DNA of 64,000 nucleotides from Roseateles sp. XES5 (GTDB lineage: Bacteria; Pseudomonadota; Alphaproteobacteria; Rhizobiales; Rhizobiaceae): the NCBI RefSeq assembly GCF_020535545.1, contig NZ_CP084752.1, positions 310,001-374,000 on the forward strand, written 5' to 3'. Numbering within the stretch: the stretch's first letter is position 1; each line of letters opens with the position of its first letter. The position numbers and the translations under genes are program-made. The notes under the pieces are model-generated. The model was not told the DNA's origin, ran no database searches, and saw nothing but the letters and a program-made list of their open reading frames with translations. Below are positions 34,153 through 44,837 of the stretch, piece by piece.

Positions 34153-36405
34153 TCAGCCGCTGAACTTGCCGCTGCGCGGGAACCCCTTCGGCACGGTGCG
34201 GCCGGTGCTGGCGCGGTCGGCGAGCCATTCCACGAGCTCTTCCTTCGAGCGCACGAAGTTGCGGCCGGCGCTGTCGTCCCAGGAAAGGCCGTCGGCGATG
34301 GCGAAGCAGCGGATGTCGGAGACGCCGCCATCCTTGTAGCGCTGCAGGCGCACGCCCTTGCCGCGCGACATTTCGGGAAGCTGCGCCAGCGGGAAGACCA
34401 GCATCTTGCGGTTCTCGCCGACGACGGCGACATGGTCGCCGCGCACCGGCACGACGAGCTTGGCCTCGTCGGGCATGCCGACATTCATCACCTGCTTGCC
34501 CTTGCGGGTATTGGCGACCATCTCGGTTTCCGAAACGACGAAGCCGTTGCCGGCCTGCGAGGCGATGATGACCTTGCGGGACGCGTCATGCACGAAGGCG
34601 GTCAGGACGTCCTGGTCGTTTTCCATGTCGACCATGATGCGCAGCGGCTCGCCATGGCCGCGCCCGCCAGGCAGCTTGTCCGCGCCGAGCGTGAAGACCT
34701 TGCCGCCCGTCGTGACGATCAGCACCTTGTCCGTCGTCTGCGCCGGGAAAGCGACCTTGAGCGCGTCGCCCTCCTTGAACTGGAGGCCGGACGTATCGGC
34801 GATATGGCCCTTCAGCGCGCGGATCCAGCCCTTTTCCGAGATGACGACCGTGACCGGCTCCTTCTCGATCATGGCCTGCTGGATGGCCTCGACATCGGCC
34901 TCGGGGGCGCTGGCGAACTGGGTGCGGCGGCGGCCGAGTTCGGTCGCCTTGGCGAATTTCTTGCGGACCTCGCCGATTTCCCAGGCGACGGTCTGCCACT
35001 GCTTGTCGTCGGAGGCGAGCAGCGCCTCGATCTCTGCCTTCTCCTTCGACAGCGTGTCGAATTCGGTGCGGATCTCGAATTCCTCGAGCTTGCGCAGCGA
35101 GCGCAGGCGCATGTTGAGGATCGCCTCGGCCTGCACGTCCGTCAGCGAGAAGGTCTCCATCAGCGAGACCTTGGGCTCGTCCTCCTCGCGAATGATGCGG
35201 ATCACCTCGTCGAGGTTGAGATAGGCGACGAGATAGCCGCCGAGGATCTCGAGGCGGCGGTCGATGGCGGCGAGGCGATGGCGCGAGCGGCGCTGCAGCA
35301 CTTCGCGGCGGTGGTCGAGCCACTCGACCAGCACGTCCTTCAGGCCCATGACCTTCGGCACGCGCCCCATCGACAGCACGTTCATGTTGAGCGGGATGCG
35401 GCTTTCGAGCTCGGAGAGCTTGAAGAGCGATTCCATCAGGATCGTCGGGTCGACGGTGCGGCTCTTCGGCACCAGCACGATGCGCACGTCCTCGGCCGAT
35501 TCGTCCCTGATGTCCTCCAGCAGCGGCAGCTTGCGGGCGATCAGCAGCTCGGCGATCTTCTCGATCAGCCGCGACTTCTGCACCTGGTAGGGAATTTCGG
35601 TGACGACGATCTGGTAGCCGCCGCGGCCGAGATCTTCCGTCTCCCATTTCGAGCGCACGCGGAAGCCGCCGCGCCCGGTCCTGTAAGCCTCCAGGATGCT
35701 CTCGCGGCTGTCGATGATGATACCGCCGGTCGGCAGGTCGGGGCCCTGCACGAACTCCACCAGCTTCTCCACCTCCGCGTCGCGGTTGCGGATGAGGTGC
35801 AGCGCGGCGTCGCACAGTTCATGCACGTTGTGCGAGGGAATGGAGGTCGCCATGCCGACGGCGATGCCGGAGGACCCGTTCGCCAGAAGGTTCGGGAAGG
35901 CGCCCGGCAGGACGATGGGCTCCTCGTCCTCCTCGTTGTAGGTCAGGCGGAAATCCACGGCGTCCTGATCGATGCCGTCGAGAAGCAGCGTCGCGACCTC
36001 GGCCAGGCGGGCTTCGGTGTAACGCATGGCCGCGGCGCCGTCGCCATCGCGGCTGCCGAAATTGCCCTGGCCGTCGATCAGCGGATAGCGCTGGCTGAAG
36101 TCCTGGGCCATGCGCACCAGGGCGTCATACACCGACTGGTCGCCATGCGGGTGGAACTTACCGATGACGTCGCCTACGATACGCGCGCATTTCTTGAAGG
36201 AGGAATTGGACCGGAGGCCCATTTCGCTCATGGCGTGGATGATGCGGCGGTGGACGGGTTTCAGGCCGTCTCGCACATCCGGCAGCGCGCGCTGGGTGAT
36301 GGTCGACAGCGCATAGGCAAGGTAGCGCTCTTCCAGCGCCGCCTTGAGGTCGACCGGTTGAATATTCTCGTCTCCGCCATCGGGCGGCAAAGTGCTTTGT
36401 CCCAT
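34153..36405 (-). CDS. parC: DNA topoisomerase IV subunit A
   Basis: Together with ParE it decatenates daughter chromosomes. The winged-helix breakage domain is complete: [40 protein letters not shown], with the active-site Tyr129 in [13 protein letters not shown] coiled-coil arm and a C-terminal beta-pinwheel follow ([35 protein letters not shown]). The length of 750 is normal for alphaproteobacterial ParC. At the quinolone-contact position after HPHGD the residue is Gln-Ser rather than Ser-Ala. The upstream gap to 36616 shows nothing else. Confidence 0.96.
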   Translation of the reverse strand: MGQSTLPPDGGDENIQPVDLKAALEERYLAYALSTITQRALPDVRDGLKPVHRRIIHAMSEMGLRSNSSFKKCARIVGDVIGKFHPHGDQSVYDALVRMAQDFSQRYPLIDGQGNFGSRDGDGAAAMRYTEARLAEVATLLLDGIDQDAVDFRLTYNEEDEEPIVLPGAFPNLLANGSSGIAVGMATSIPSHNVHELCDAALHLIRNRDAEVEKLVEFVQGPDLPTGGIIIDSRESILEAYRTGRGGFRVRSKWETEDLGRGGYQIVVTEIPYQVQKSRLIEKIAELLIARKLPLLEDIRDESAEDVRIVLVPKSRTVDPTILMESLFKLSELESRIPLNMNVLSMGRVPKVMGLKDVLVEWLDHRREVLQRRSRHRLAAIDRRLEILGGYLVAYLNLDEVIRIIREEDEPKVSLMETFSLTDVQAEAILNMRLRSLRKLEEFEIRTEFDTLSKEKAEIEALLASDDKQWQTVAWEIGEVRKKFAKATELGRRRTQFASAPEADVEAIQQAMIEKEPVTVVISEKGWIRALKGHIADTSGLQFKEGDALKVAFPAQTTDKVLIVTTGGKVFTLGADKLPGGRGHGEPLRIMVDMENDQDVLTAFVHDASRKVIIASQAGNGFVVSETEMVANTRKGKQVMNVGMPDEAKLVVPVRGDHVAVVGENRKMLVFPLAQLPEMSRGKGVRLQRYKDGGVSDIRCFAIADGLSWDDSAGRNFVRSKEELVEWLADRASTGRTVPKGFPRSGKFSG

Positions 36406-36616
36406 GGGACTTGACTAGCCGCTTGCCCGATTCGCGGCAAGGAATCCCGGGAATCCGGCTGTGGATAGCAGTTTGTAAAGCTTCTTTGAAATCTGCCCTC
36501 CTGAGGTCAGAAATCCATGGAAACTCCCCGCCGCATGAATATATTTGCCGCGCCGCCCGTCTAGGAGCGGTAACGGCAAGGCAGCCGTCCAAATAATTCA
36601 GAAAGAGAGCCTATCC

Positions 36617-37807
36617 ATGATGCGCACCTCCCATTTCCGCACCCTCCTCGCTGGCGCCGCGCTCGCCGCCCTGGCAAGCCCCGCCTTCGCACTCGACGGC
36701 GCGGACCTGCTGGCAAAGCTGAACGCGACCTATGCCACGAGCGGCGTGTCCATCGCATCCTCGAACGTTGCCGTCGACGGCTCCACCGTCACGCTGGAAA
36801 GCGCTGAACTGAAGGCTTCCGGTAGCGAAACGCCGATCAAGCTCGGCAACGTCACCATGGAAGGCGTCGAAGAAGACGGCGACGGCGGCTACACGATCGA
36901 AACCGTGTCCTTCGAAGACGTCAACATCACCGAAGCGGAAGCCACCGTTACGGCCAAGGACCTCGCGCTGACCGGCGTCTCCGTTCCCGGCAAGGTCGTT
37001 CCCGGCACGCTCGAATCGCTGCTGATGTACGAATCGGCCACCGCCGGCCCGATCAGCGTCACCACCAAGGGCAAGGAAGTCTTCTCCATGTCCGGCATGG
37101 AAGCCAACATCACGCGCATGGACGCCGATGCGGGCCTCGAATTCGACGCGACGCTCTCCGATCTCAAGGCGGACCTGACCACTGTCGAAGACCCCAAGGC
37201 CAAGGAAACGCTCGACAAGCTCGGCATCCATTCGCTGGACGGCGAAGTCAGCATGTCCGGCAGCTGGGAACTGGCAAGCGGCAAGATGACGGTCGATGAA
37301 TATGCCTTCGACTTCAAGGATATCGGCCGCCTCAACCTGACCCTCGCCTTCTCCGGCTACACGCTCGACTTCCTCAAGAGCATGCAGGAAGCCCTGAAGG
37401 CCGCCGAAGCCAACCCGAACAAGGAAGAGGCCAACGCCGCCATGGGCATGTCCATGATGGGTCTCGTCCAGCAGCTGACCTTCAACAATGCCTCGATCTC
37501 GTTCGAGGACGCCTCGATCACCAAGAAGCTGCTCGACTACGCCGGCAGCGAACAGGGCGTGACGGGCGACCAGATGGCGCAATCGCTGAAGGGCCTCGTT
37601 CCGATCATGATCGCGCAGCTCAACATGCCCGATCTGCAGAACCAGATCTCGGCCGCCGTAAACACCTATCTCGACGACCCCAAGAGCCTCAAGATCAGCG
37701 CCGAGCCGAAGGAGCCGGTGCCGTTCCCGATGATCATGGGCGCCGCCATGGGCGCACCGCAGACCATTCCGCAGGTCCTCGGCGTCACCGTCACGGCCAA
37801 CCAGTAA
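36617..37807 (+). CDS. Exported hypothetical protein (396 aa)
   Basis: The signal peptide MMRTSHFRTLLAGAALAALA (cleavage after AFA) is followed by an acidic, beta-rich mature protein with repeated strand-like segments (SVSIASSNVAVDGSTVTLES-like, NVTMEGVEEDGDGGYTIETV) and a helical C-terminal third with Met-rich parts. No catalytic motif is visible. It is probably periplasmic or surface located, perhaps with an AsmA- or lipid-transfer-like fold, but this is weak inference. A strong terminator follows 44 bp after the stop. Confidence 0.8.
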   Translation: MMRTSHFRTLLAGAALAALASPAFALDGADLLAKLNATYATSGVSIASSNVAVDGSTVTLESAELKASGSETPIKLGNVTMEGVEEDGDGGYTIETVSFEDVNITEAEATVTAKDLALTGVSVPGKVVPGTLESLLMYESATAGPISVTTKGKEVFSMSGMEANITRMDADAGLEFDATLSDLKADLTTVEDPKAKETLDKLGIHSLDGEVSMSGSWELASGKMTVDEYAFDFKDIGRLNLTLAFSGYTLDFLKSMQEALKAAEANPNKEEANAAMGMSMMGLVQQLTFNNASISFEDASITKKLLDYAGSEQGVTGDQMAQSLKGLVPIMIAQLNMPDLQNQISAAVNTYLDDPKSLKISAEPKEPVPFPMIMGAAMGAPQTIPQVLGVTVTANQ

Positions 37808-37850
37808 CAGGCGGCGCGTCCGTTCTGGACGCCCCCCTTCTGAAACAGGA

Positions 37851-37878
37851 AAGCCCGGAGCATCGCTCCGGGCTTTTT
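37851..37878 (+). terminator. Rho-independent terminator
   Basis: The stem AGCCCGGAG/CTCCGGGCT with a CATCG loop is followed by TTTTTG. It serves the gene at 36617-37807. Confidence 0.9.
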
Positions 37879-37897
37879 GCTTTGCATAACGCCGTTC

Positions 37898-39352
37898 CTA
37901 GCGTTGGGTCGGCACCGGCGTCGACCATTCGACGCGCCGCGTCGCATACATGGTGGCGGCGATGGCGACGAAGGAAATCAGCGCGCCGGCGAGCAGCGCA
38001 TATTCGTCTTCCCTGAGCACCAGATACATCACGCCATAGGCCGACAGCAGCACGGTGCCGAGCGCCACGCCGCTGCGGCGGCTGCCGGTGGCGCTGCCGA
38101 GATAGGCGGCGATCAGCACGGTCGTCGCAAGCGCCGCCACCCCATAGGCCACGGTAAAGCCGGTATGCTCGGCCAGCGCCAGCAGCAGCACGTAGAAGAC
38201 GATGAGCGCCAGGCCTGTGAGCACATACTGGATCCAATGCACCATGCGCCCGCCCTTCAGCTCCACGACGAAGACGGCGAGGAAGACGAGCGAGATGAAG
38301 CCGATCGAGTATTTCAGCGTGCGCGAGACCACCTGGTAGAACTGCACGGGCTCCACGAGGTTGATGCTCATCATGCTGCCCGACAGGGGCAGCGTCGTGC
38401 CCACCGCGACGCGGTCGATGCCGCGGGCAAGATAGGGGATCGTCCACTTGGCGGAGAAGTCCGTGGCGGTCACGGTCTTTTCCTCCGGCAGGAACAGGCC
38501 CTCGAAGCCCGGATGCGGCCAGTTGGCCCTGGCGGCGAAGGTCGTCGTCTGGCCGGCGGGCGCGACGGCGAAGCTGCGCGAGCCGTTGAGCGTCAGCGCG
38601 ATCTCGAAGGCAAAGCCCGTCTCGATCAGCGGGCGCTCGATGGCCCGGTGCACGCCGGCGCTCGATTGCGGCGTCGCATAGCCGTCCGGCCCGGTCTCGG
38701 CCATGGCGGAAATCTGCCGCATGCCCGGATCGAACGGGCGCACCGCGCCATTGTCGATCTTGACGCCGGCATCGGAGCGGATGCCGGTGATGTCGTTGAT
38801 GTTGAGCACCAGCAGCGCCCGGTCGAGCTGCGGCGTGCCGGCATATTGGGCAAGATCCTGCAGGATATTGCTGCCGAACCGGCCCTTCAGCGCCAGCGCG
38901 CCGCTATAGACGGGCAGCGTATAGATCGACAGGCGGCGCTCCTCGGTCTTGAGGTCCGCCGTCACGTCGAGCGTTTCGGGCATGACGAGCACCCATTCGG
39001 TCGCCTGCTCCACGACGGTGCGGCCATCGACCTCGCGGCTGCGCTGCACGTCGAAGGGCACGGCGAGATAGGGGCCGTTGATCGACTGCATGCCGCCCCA
39101 GCCGTTGGCGATGCGGCGGGAGACGTCCGTCGCCCGCTGCGCCCGCTCCTCGGTGAGGCCCCAGACGAGCAGGAGCGGCACCAGCAGCGCGACGGAGATG
39201 ATGCCGATCATGATGAACTTGACGCCGGGCGAGCGCAGCAGCGTCGCGACGTTACCGCGTGTTTCCGGGCCGCGCCCTTCCGGTCCATAGGGTCCGGCAT
39301 GCGGGAATTGATGGGATGACGGGACGGGATCGTCCCCTTCTGTCCTGGTCAT
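37898..39352 (-). CDS. creD: CreD-family inner-membrane protein (484 aa)
   Basis: Belongs to the CreD (cell envelope integrity inner-membrane) family. One N-terminal helix (FIMIGIISVALLVPLLLVWG) is followed by a large periplasmic domain with GWGGMQSINGPYLAVPFDVQ, the diagnostic GG-Q-x-GP-x-L-x-VP pattern, and ETLDVTADLKTEERRLSIYT. A C-terminal bundle of about five helices starts at LKYSIGFISLVFLAVFVVEL. The physiological role is unclear; in gamma-proteobacteria creD is in the CreBC regulon, and no creBC is seen here. Confidence 0.9.
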   Translation of the reverse strand: MTRTEGDDPVPSSHQFPHAGPYGPEGRGPETRGNVATLLRSPGVKFIMIGIISVALLVPLLLVWGLTEERAQRATDVSRRIANGWGGMQSINGPYLAVPFDVQRSREVDGRTVVEQATEWVLVMPETLDVTADLKTEERRLSIYTLPVYSGALALKGRFGSNILQDLAQYAGTPQLDRALLVLNINDITGIRSDAGVKIDNGAVRPFDPGMRQISAMAETGPDGYATPQSSAGVHRAIERPLIETGFAFEIALTLNGSRSFAVAPAGQTTTFAARANWPHPGFEGLFLPEEKTVTATDFSAKWTIPYLARGIDRVAVGTTLPLSGSMMSINLVEPVQFYQVVSRTLKYSIGFISLVFLAVFVVELKGGRMVHWIQYVLTGLALIVFYVLLLALAEHTGFTVAYGVAALATTVLIAAYLGSATGSRRSGVALGTVLLSAYGVMYLVLREDEYALLAGALISFVAIAATMYATRRVEWSTPVPTQR

Positions 39353-39535
39353 GAAAAGTCCCTCCAGTCTTTGAAAAGCCCGTTTAAGGCGAGTTCACGC
39401 TAGGAGTGCATTTCGACCGATTGTGCGCGGAATTGGGATCGAGCGGCGGCGAATTCGCGGCATTGTGGCGTCTTCGCATTGCAGCAGACCCGGCGCGCGC
39501 GCCGGGTCCGGATGATGGGTCATGACCGTCGAGTG

Positions 39536-39859
39536 TTATTCGATGACCTGCACGACGGTGCGGGTCTGAGGGTTCACGATGACGCGGTGTTCGTTGAGGA
39601 CCGTATAGGCATAGTCGGCATGGCCGTCGATGGTGTGGATCTCGACAACGTCCGGAAGCACGCTTCCGACGACCACGTCACCCTCGAAGACCACCGAGGG
39701 GACCTGCTGTTCCATCACATAGGTGCGGACTTCGCCCGGAATGACGACGGTCGACTGGGTGGTGACCGGGTCCTGCACGATGACGGTGCTCTGGGCATGG
39801 GCCGAGGCGGACAGCGTCAGAAGCGCTGCCGCGGTGGCAAGGATAAGCTTGTTGCGCAT
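39536..39859 (-). CDS. DUF1236-domain exported protein (107 aa)
   Basis: A signal peptide (MRNKLILATAAALLTLSASA, cleavage after AHA) is followed by a beta-rich region ending in the DUF1236 pattern (YAYTVLNEHRVIVNPQTRTV followed by VQVIE). Such small periplasmic proteins are common in Rhizobiales and have no assigned function. Start at 39859 follows GGAGAAC. It sits downstream of creD on the same strand as aspS but 95 bp from its stop. Confidence 0.85.
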   Translation of the reverse strand: MRNKLILATAAALLTLSASAHAQSTVIVQDPVTTQSTVVIPGEVRTYVMEQQVPSVVFEGDVVVGSVLPDVVEIHTIDGHADYAYTVLNEHRVIVNPQTRTVVQVIE

Positions 39860-39954
39860 GTTCGTTCTCCTGTGTTGCACGGGAGGAGAACGGAAAAGCG
39901 GCCCGGCGGTTCCGGGCGGCGGGAACGGCAATCGCCCTTCCCGCCTGCGGTGTG

Positions 39955-41742
39955 TCAGTCCTTCTTGGACGGAACGACGCGCAGCGCCAGTTCCCGAAGC
40001 TGCGTCGGCGTTGCCGGCGATGGCGCGTTCATCAGAAGGTCCTGCGCCTGCTGGTTCATCGGGAACAGCGAGATTTCGCGCAGGTTCTTGGCGCCGACGA
40101 GCAGCATGACCACGCGGTCGATACCGAAGGCGCAGCCGCCGTGCGGCGGGGCGCCGTACTGGAAGGCGCGGTAGAGGCCGCCGAAGCGCTCTTCCACGTC
40201 CTGCTGGCTGAGGCCGACCTTCTCGAAGGCCTTGACCATCAGTTCCGGCGACTGGTTACGGATCGAGCCCGAGGCGATTTCGAAGCCGTTGCAGACCGCG
40301 TCGTACTGGTAGGCCTTCAGCTCCAGCGGATCCTTGCTGTCGAAGGCTTCGAGGCCGCCCTGCGGCATGGAGAAGGGGTTGTGCGCGAAGTCGATCTTCT
40401 TTTCGTCTTCGTTGTATTCGTAGAACGGGAAGTCGACGATCCAGCACATTTCGTAGCGGTCGCGGTCGACGAGGTTCAGTTCCTCGCCGGCGCGGGTGCG
40501 CGCTTCACCGGCGAACTTGTAGAACTTGGCCGGGTCGCCGGCGACGAAGAAGCAGGCGTCGCCGTCATCGAGGCCGAGCTGCGTGCGGATGGCTTCCGTG
40601 CGCTCCTCGCCGATGTTCTTGGCGAGCGGGCCCGCGCCTTCCAGCTTGTCGGCTTCCTTGCGCCAGAAGATGTAGCCGAGGCCCGGCTGGCCGGTCGACT
40701 GCGCCCAGGCGTTCATGCGGTCGCAGAAGGCGCGGCTGCCGCCGGTCTTGGCCGGGATCGCCCAGACCTGGACCTTCGGGTTGGACGCGATCATGTTCGC
40801 GAAGACCTTGAAGCCGGAGCCGGCGAAATGCTCGGTCACGGCCTGCATGACGATGGGGTTGCGCAGGTCCGGCTTGTCGGAGCCGTATTTGCGGATCGCC
40901 TCGTCATAGGGAATGCGCGGCCACTCCTTGGTGACCGGCTTGCCTTCGGCGAATTCCTCGAAGACGGCCGTCATCATCGGCTCCATCGTTTCCCAGACGT
41001 CTTCCTGGGTGACGAAGCTCATCTCGACGTCGAGCTGGTAGAACTCGCCCGGCAGGCGGTCGGCGCGCGGGTCTTCGTCGCGGAAGCACGGCGCGATCTG
41101 GAAGTAGCGGTCGAAGCCGGCGACCATCAGCAGCTGCTTGTACTGCTGCGGGGCCTGCGGCAGGGCGAAGAACTTGCCCTCATGGATGCGGCTCGGCACG
41201 AGGAAGTCGCGCGCGCCTTCCGGCGAGGAGGCCGTCAGGATCGGCGTCGTGTATTCGGCAAAGCCGGCCTCGCCCATGCCGCGGCGCATGGAGGAGATGA
41301 TCTGCGTGCGCTTGACGATGTTACGGTGCAGCGTGTCGCGGCGCAGGTCGAGGAAGCGGTACTTGAGGCGCACGTCTTCCGGATAGTCGGGCTCGCCGAA
41401 GACCGGCAGCGGCAGCTCGCGGGCGGCGGAGAGCACTTCGATCTCCTGCGCGTAAAGCTCGATCTCGCCGGTCGGCATGCCCTTGTTCACGGTGTCGTCG
41501 GTGCGCGCCTTGACGAGGCCGTCGATGCGCACGACCCATTCGCCGCGCACGGTCTCGGCGGTCTTGAAGGCCGGCGAGTCGGGGTCGGCGACGACCTGGG
41601 TGATGCCGTAATGGTCGCGCAGGTCGATGAAGAGCACGCCGCCATGGTCGCGGACGCGGTGGACCCAGCCGGAAAGACGGACGGTGCCGCCGACATCGGA
41701 CTTGCGGAGAGCGGCGCAGGTGTGGCTGCGGTAACGGTGCAT
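39955..41742 (-). CDS. aspS: Aspartyl-tRNA synthetase, probably non-discriminating
   Basis: A class II synthetase of 595 residues. It has the N-terminal OB fold ([20 protein letters not shown]), motif 2 ([20 protein letters not shown]), the bacterial GAD insertion (about 290-420) and motif 3 ([20 protein letters not shown]). His33 in VRDHGG and the Gly of NKGMPTGEI match the residues linked to relaxed tRNA-Asn recognition, so it may also charge tRNA-Asn for the GatCAB route. Start [10 protein letters not shown] is preferred over an ATG 33 codons upstream. Confidence 0.96.
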   Translation of the reverse strand: MHRYRSHTCAALRKSDVGGTVRLSGWVHRVRDHGGVLFIDLRDHYGITQVVADPDSPAFKTAETVRGEWVVRIDGLVKARTDDTVNKGMPTGEIELYAQEIEVLSAARELPLPVFGEPDYPEDVRLKYRFLDLRRDTLHRNIVKRTQIISSMRRGMGEAGFAEYTTPILTASSPEGARDFLVPSRIHEGKFFALPQAPQQYKQLLMVAGFDRYFQIAPCFRDEDPRADRLPGEFYQLDVEMSFVTQEDVWETMEPMMTAVFEEFAEGKPVTKEWPRIPYDEAIRKYGSDKPDLRNPIVMQAVTEHFAGSGFKVFANMIASNPKVQVWAIPAKTGGSRAFCDRMNAWAQSTGQPGLGYIFWRKEADKLEGAGPLAKNIGEERTEAIRTQLGLDDGDACFFVAGDPAKFYKFAGEARTRAGEELNLVDRDRYEMCWIVDFPFYEYNEDEKKIDFAHNPFSMPQGGLEAFDSKDPLELKAYQYDAVCNGFEIASGSIRNQSPELMVKAFEKVGLSQQDVEERFGGLYRAFQYGAPPHGGCAFGIDRVVMLLVGAKNLREISLFPMNQQAQDLLMNAPSPATPTQLRELALRVVPSKKD

Positions 41743-41985
41743 CGTGGTATCCTGAAATGCTGACGGGCCGCGCGGGAGGGTCCCGGCGCAGCTACCCAAG
41801 AAAATCGCGCGGAAAAGCGCATGGCCGCGCCCGTTTGTCAAGGCTTGGCGGGTCTTTGCCGGGCCGGGACGCGGCGAATGCGCCCCTCGCCCGGCCTGCC
41901 GGCCGCCGTCTTCCCGCCCGTCGGGGCGGGGGAACGGGCCGCGTGCTTTTCCGGGCCGCCGTGCCCGGCCGGCGAAAGAATCACG

Positions 41986-42582
41986 TCAGGCGAAGGCGGC
42001 GCGGTTCAGCATCAGCCATTGCAGCAGCATGATCGTCTTGGCGTCGACGATGCCGCCCGTGGCGATCAGGCCATAGGCATCGTCGATCGGCATTTCGACG
42101 ATCTCGATATCCTCGCCCTCGCCGTCGACGCCGCCGCCACGGCCGACCCGCTTGGCCGTGTCGATGCGGGCGGCGAAACACGAAACGCGCTCCGTCAGCG
42201 TGCCGGGGCTCGAATAGCTGTCGAAGAGATAGCGCGCATCGCTGATCGCATAGCCCGTCTCCTCCATCACCTCGCGGCTGACGGCCGCTTCCGGGCTGTC
42301 GCCGTCGAGAAGCCCGGCCGGGATCTCGAGCAGGAAACCGTCCTCATGGCCGCCGAAGAAGGCGCCGGGCCGGAACTGCCGGACGAGCACCACCGACTGG
42401 CGGCCGGGATCGACGAGCAGGATCGCCGCCGCCGCGCCATGGTCGTGCACCTCGCGATTGAGGAATTCCACCCGCCCGTCGGAGCGGGTCTGCTCCAGCA
42501 CGATGGTGCGCAGATGGATGAACCGCTTCCAGACCGTGGTCTGCTCGACGATGCGGATCGGCGACGTCTTGTCTACCTGCAT
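41986..42582 (-). CDS. Nudix hydrolase, ADP-ribose/GDP-mannose pyrophosphatase-like (198 aa)
   Basis: The Nudix box is complete: GLLDGDSPEAAVSREVMEET followed by GY (G-x5-E-x7-REuxEExGu), preceded by FLNREVHDHGAAAAILLVDP and VLVRQFRPGAFF as in the NudF/NudK branch that cleaves nucleoside diphosphate sugars. The length is normal for that group. It lies between the molybdopterin oxidoreductase gene and aspS, same strand. The precise substrate is unknown. The 243 bp between it and aspS hold no feature. Confidence 0.88.
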   Translation of the reverse strand: MQVDKTSPIRIVEQTTVWKRFIHLRTIVLEQTRSDGRVEFLNREVHDHGAAAAILLVDPGRQSVVLVRQFRPGAFFGGHEDGFLLEIPAGLLDGDSPEAAVSREVMEETGYAISDARYLFDSYSSPGTLTERVSCFAARIDTAKRVGRGGGVDGEGEDIEIVEMPIDDAYGLIATGGIVDAKTIMLLQWLMLNRAAFA

Positions 42583-42611
42583 ATCTCTACCTGCATGAAA
42601 AACCCTTCGGC

Positions 42612-44726
42612 TCAGGCCTTGCGCAGCCAGACGCGGTTGTCGTGGAAGGCCGCGCCGCCATAGGGCGCGACCGGATCGGCGCCCGTCAGCACATTGATGC
42701 CCTCGCCGTCGAGATGGGCGCTGTTCGGCCAGATGCCCTCGGCGATCAGCACGCCGGGCTTGGCGCCGTCCGTCACCTTGGCGTGCAGGCGCAGGTCGCC
42801 GCGCCCGTTGCCGAGGCGCACGATCTCGCCATCGGCAATGCCGTTCGCCGCTGCGTCCTCAGGATGGATCATCACCTCCGGCCGCCCCTCGCGCTCGTGC
42901 GAGCTCTTCGTCTCGGTGAAGCTGGAATTGAGGAAGCTGCGCGCCGGCGATGTCGCGAGGCGGAAGGGATGTTCGGCATCCGCCGTCTCGATGACCGCGA
43001 CGTAGTCCGGGAAGACCGGCAGCGCCTCGTGCGGGCCGAAGGCGCCGAGCGACTTCGGCGGCTTGTTGGGGGCCGGCGTGTTCGTCCAGTTGGGGCGGAA
43101 GCGGAACTTTCCGTCCGGGAAGCTGAAACCCTTGGTGAAATGGGCGACGTCGAAATCCGGCTGGCAGTCGATCCACTTCTCCTCGCGCAGCCCGTCGAAG
43201 TCCATCTCGTAATAGGGCAGCATGCGGGTGATGTGCTCCTGCTCGGAAAGGCCGAAGCCCGGCAGGTGGGAAACGCCGAGGCGCCTGGCCAGCTCCTCGA
43301 TGACGAAGAGATTGGTGCGCACGGTTTCCGGCGGCTCGACGAGCTTGGGGCCGAGCAGGATGTGCTGGTGGCCGCCGCCGCGATAGATGTCGTCATGCTC
43401 GACGAACATGGTGGCGGGCAGCACGATATCGGCAAGCTTCGCCGTATCGGTCATGAAATGCTCGTGCACCGCGACGAAGAGATTGTCGCGCAGGAAGCCC
43501 TCCTTCACCAGGCGCTGCTCGGGCGCGACATTCACCGGATTGGTGTTCTGGATCAGCATGGCGGTGACGGGGCCGCGCTCGCGCAGCGCCTCGGCGTCGC
43601 CCGTCAGCACGCGGCCGATCTGCGACTGGTCGAGCATGCGGATATCGGGATCGACCATCTTGGCGAGCGTCAGCTCGGCCTTGCGCAGGTGGAAGATGTC
43701 GGAATTGCTGTGAAAGGCCCCGCCGCCCTCATATTGCCAGGAGCCGAGCACGGTGGCGATGGAGAGCGCCGCATGCATCGAGACCGCGCCGTTGCGGCTG
43801 CGGGTGAAACCGTAGCCGAGGCGGAAATAGCTCTTCTTCGTGCGGCCGACCAGCGCGGCGAAAGCCTCGATCTCCTCGACCGTCAGGCCGGTGATGTCGG
43901 CCGCCCATTGCGGGGTGCGCGTCGCAAGATGCGCCTCCAGCCCGGCCGGGTCGTCGGCGTATTTTTCCATATAGGCGCGGTCGGCATGGCCGTCGCGGAA
44001 GGCGACATGCATGACGGCGCAGGCGAGCGCGGCGTCGGTGCCGGGCCGCAGCTTCAGCGCGATATCGGCCTGCTTCATCGTCGGATTGTCGTAGACGTCG
44101 ATGACGACGATCGTCGCGCCCCGTTCCTTACGCGCCTTCACGGCATGGGTCATCACGTTGACCTGCGTGGAGACGGCATTGGTGCCCCAGATCACCACGC
44201 AATCGGACTTGGCCATCTCGCGCGGGTCGGGGCCGCGCAGCGTGCCGGCGCCCATGGTGAAGCCGGTCCAGGCCGGATTGGTGCAGATCGAGCCGAAGAA
44301 GCCGGAATAGCGCCGGGCATGGCGCAGGCGATCGATGGAATCGCGCTGCACGAGGCCCATCGTGCCGGCGTAATAATAGGGCCAGACGGCCTCGCTGCCA
44401 TGGGCCTGCTCGGCCTTGACGAAGTTCTCCGCGATGGCGTCGAGCGCCGCCGCCCAGGAAATGTCGCCCCAGTCGCCGTCGCCCTTGGCGCCCTTGCGCA
44501 CCATCGGCTTCATCAGCCGGCCGGGATGGTAGAGCCGCTCGGCGTAACGCGCGACCTTGGCGCAGATGACGCCGGCCGTATAGCTGTTGTCGGGGCTGCC
44601 CTTGACGCGGCCGATGCGGCCCTCGGCGCTGATCTCGACATCGAGCGCGCAGGTGGAGGGACAGTCGTGCGGGCAGGCCGAGTGGCCGATCCGCGGTTTT
44701 CCGAGATGGGGGGTCGCAACGTTCAT
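42612..44726 (-). CDS. Molybdopterin oxidoreductase with one 4Fe-4S cluster (704 aa)
   Basis: A DMSO-reductase superfamily enzyme. Cys18, Cys22, Cys26 (SACPHDCPSTCALD) and Cys54 (VICAKVARY) bind the N-terminal 4Fe-4S cluster. The Mo-bisMGD domains include PAWTGFTMGAGTLRGPD, CVVIWGTNAVSTQ, RPGTDAALACAVMHV and the C-terminal barrel (EVMIHPEDAAANGIADGEIV). There is no signal peptide, so it is probably cytoplasmic, and no partner subunit is nearby. The physiological substrate cannot be told. It is divergent from rlmJ. Confidence 0.92.
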   Translation of the reverse strand: MNVATPHLGKPRIGHSACPHDCPSTCALDVEISAEGRIGRVKGSPDNSYTAGVICAKVARYAERLYHPGRLMKPMVRKGAKGDGDWGDISWAAALDAIAENFVKAEQAHGSEAVWPYYYAGTMGLVQRDSIDRLRHARRYSGFFGSICTNPAWTGFTMGAGTLRGPDPREMAKSDCVVIWGTNAVSTQVNVMTHAVKARKERGATIVVIDVYDNPTMKQADIALKLRPGTDAALACAVMHVAFRDGHADRAYMEKYADDPAGLEAHLATRTPQWAADITGLTVEEIEAFAALVGRTKKSYFRLGYGFTRSRNGAVSMHAALSIATVLGSWQYEGGGAFHSNSDIFHLRKAELTLAKMVDPDIRMLDQSQIGRVLTGDAEALRERGPVTAMLIQNTNPVNVAPEQRLVKEGFLRDNLFVAVHEHFMTDTAKLADIVLPATMFVEHDDIYRGGGHQHILLGPKLVEPPETVRTNLFVIEELARRLGVSHLPGFGLSEQEHITRMLPYYEMDFDGLREEKWIDCQPDFDVAHFTKGFSFPDGKFRFRPNWTNTPAPNKPPKSLGAFGPHEALPVFPDYVAVIETADAEHPFRLATSPARSFLNSSFTETKSSHEREGRPEVMIHPEDAAANGIADGEIVRLGNGRGDLRLHAKVTDGAKPGVLIAEGIWPNSAHLDGEGINVLTGADPVAPYGGAAFHDNRVWLRKA

Positions 44727-44837
44727 GGCTTTTCTATAGGACAGAGCGGAAACGGCCAAAAGGCAAATCATTCTACCATTGCAACAATTCATCGTCGCAT
44801 CATTGCGGATGATTTGAGACGCCGCCGCGGGGCTCAC

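Noticed and set aside
36545..36616. Earlier start for the exported 396-aa protein
   Set aside because: It would put 24 residues before a clear signal peptide.
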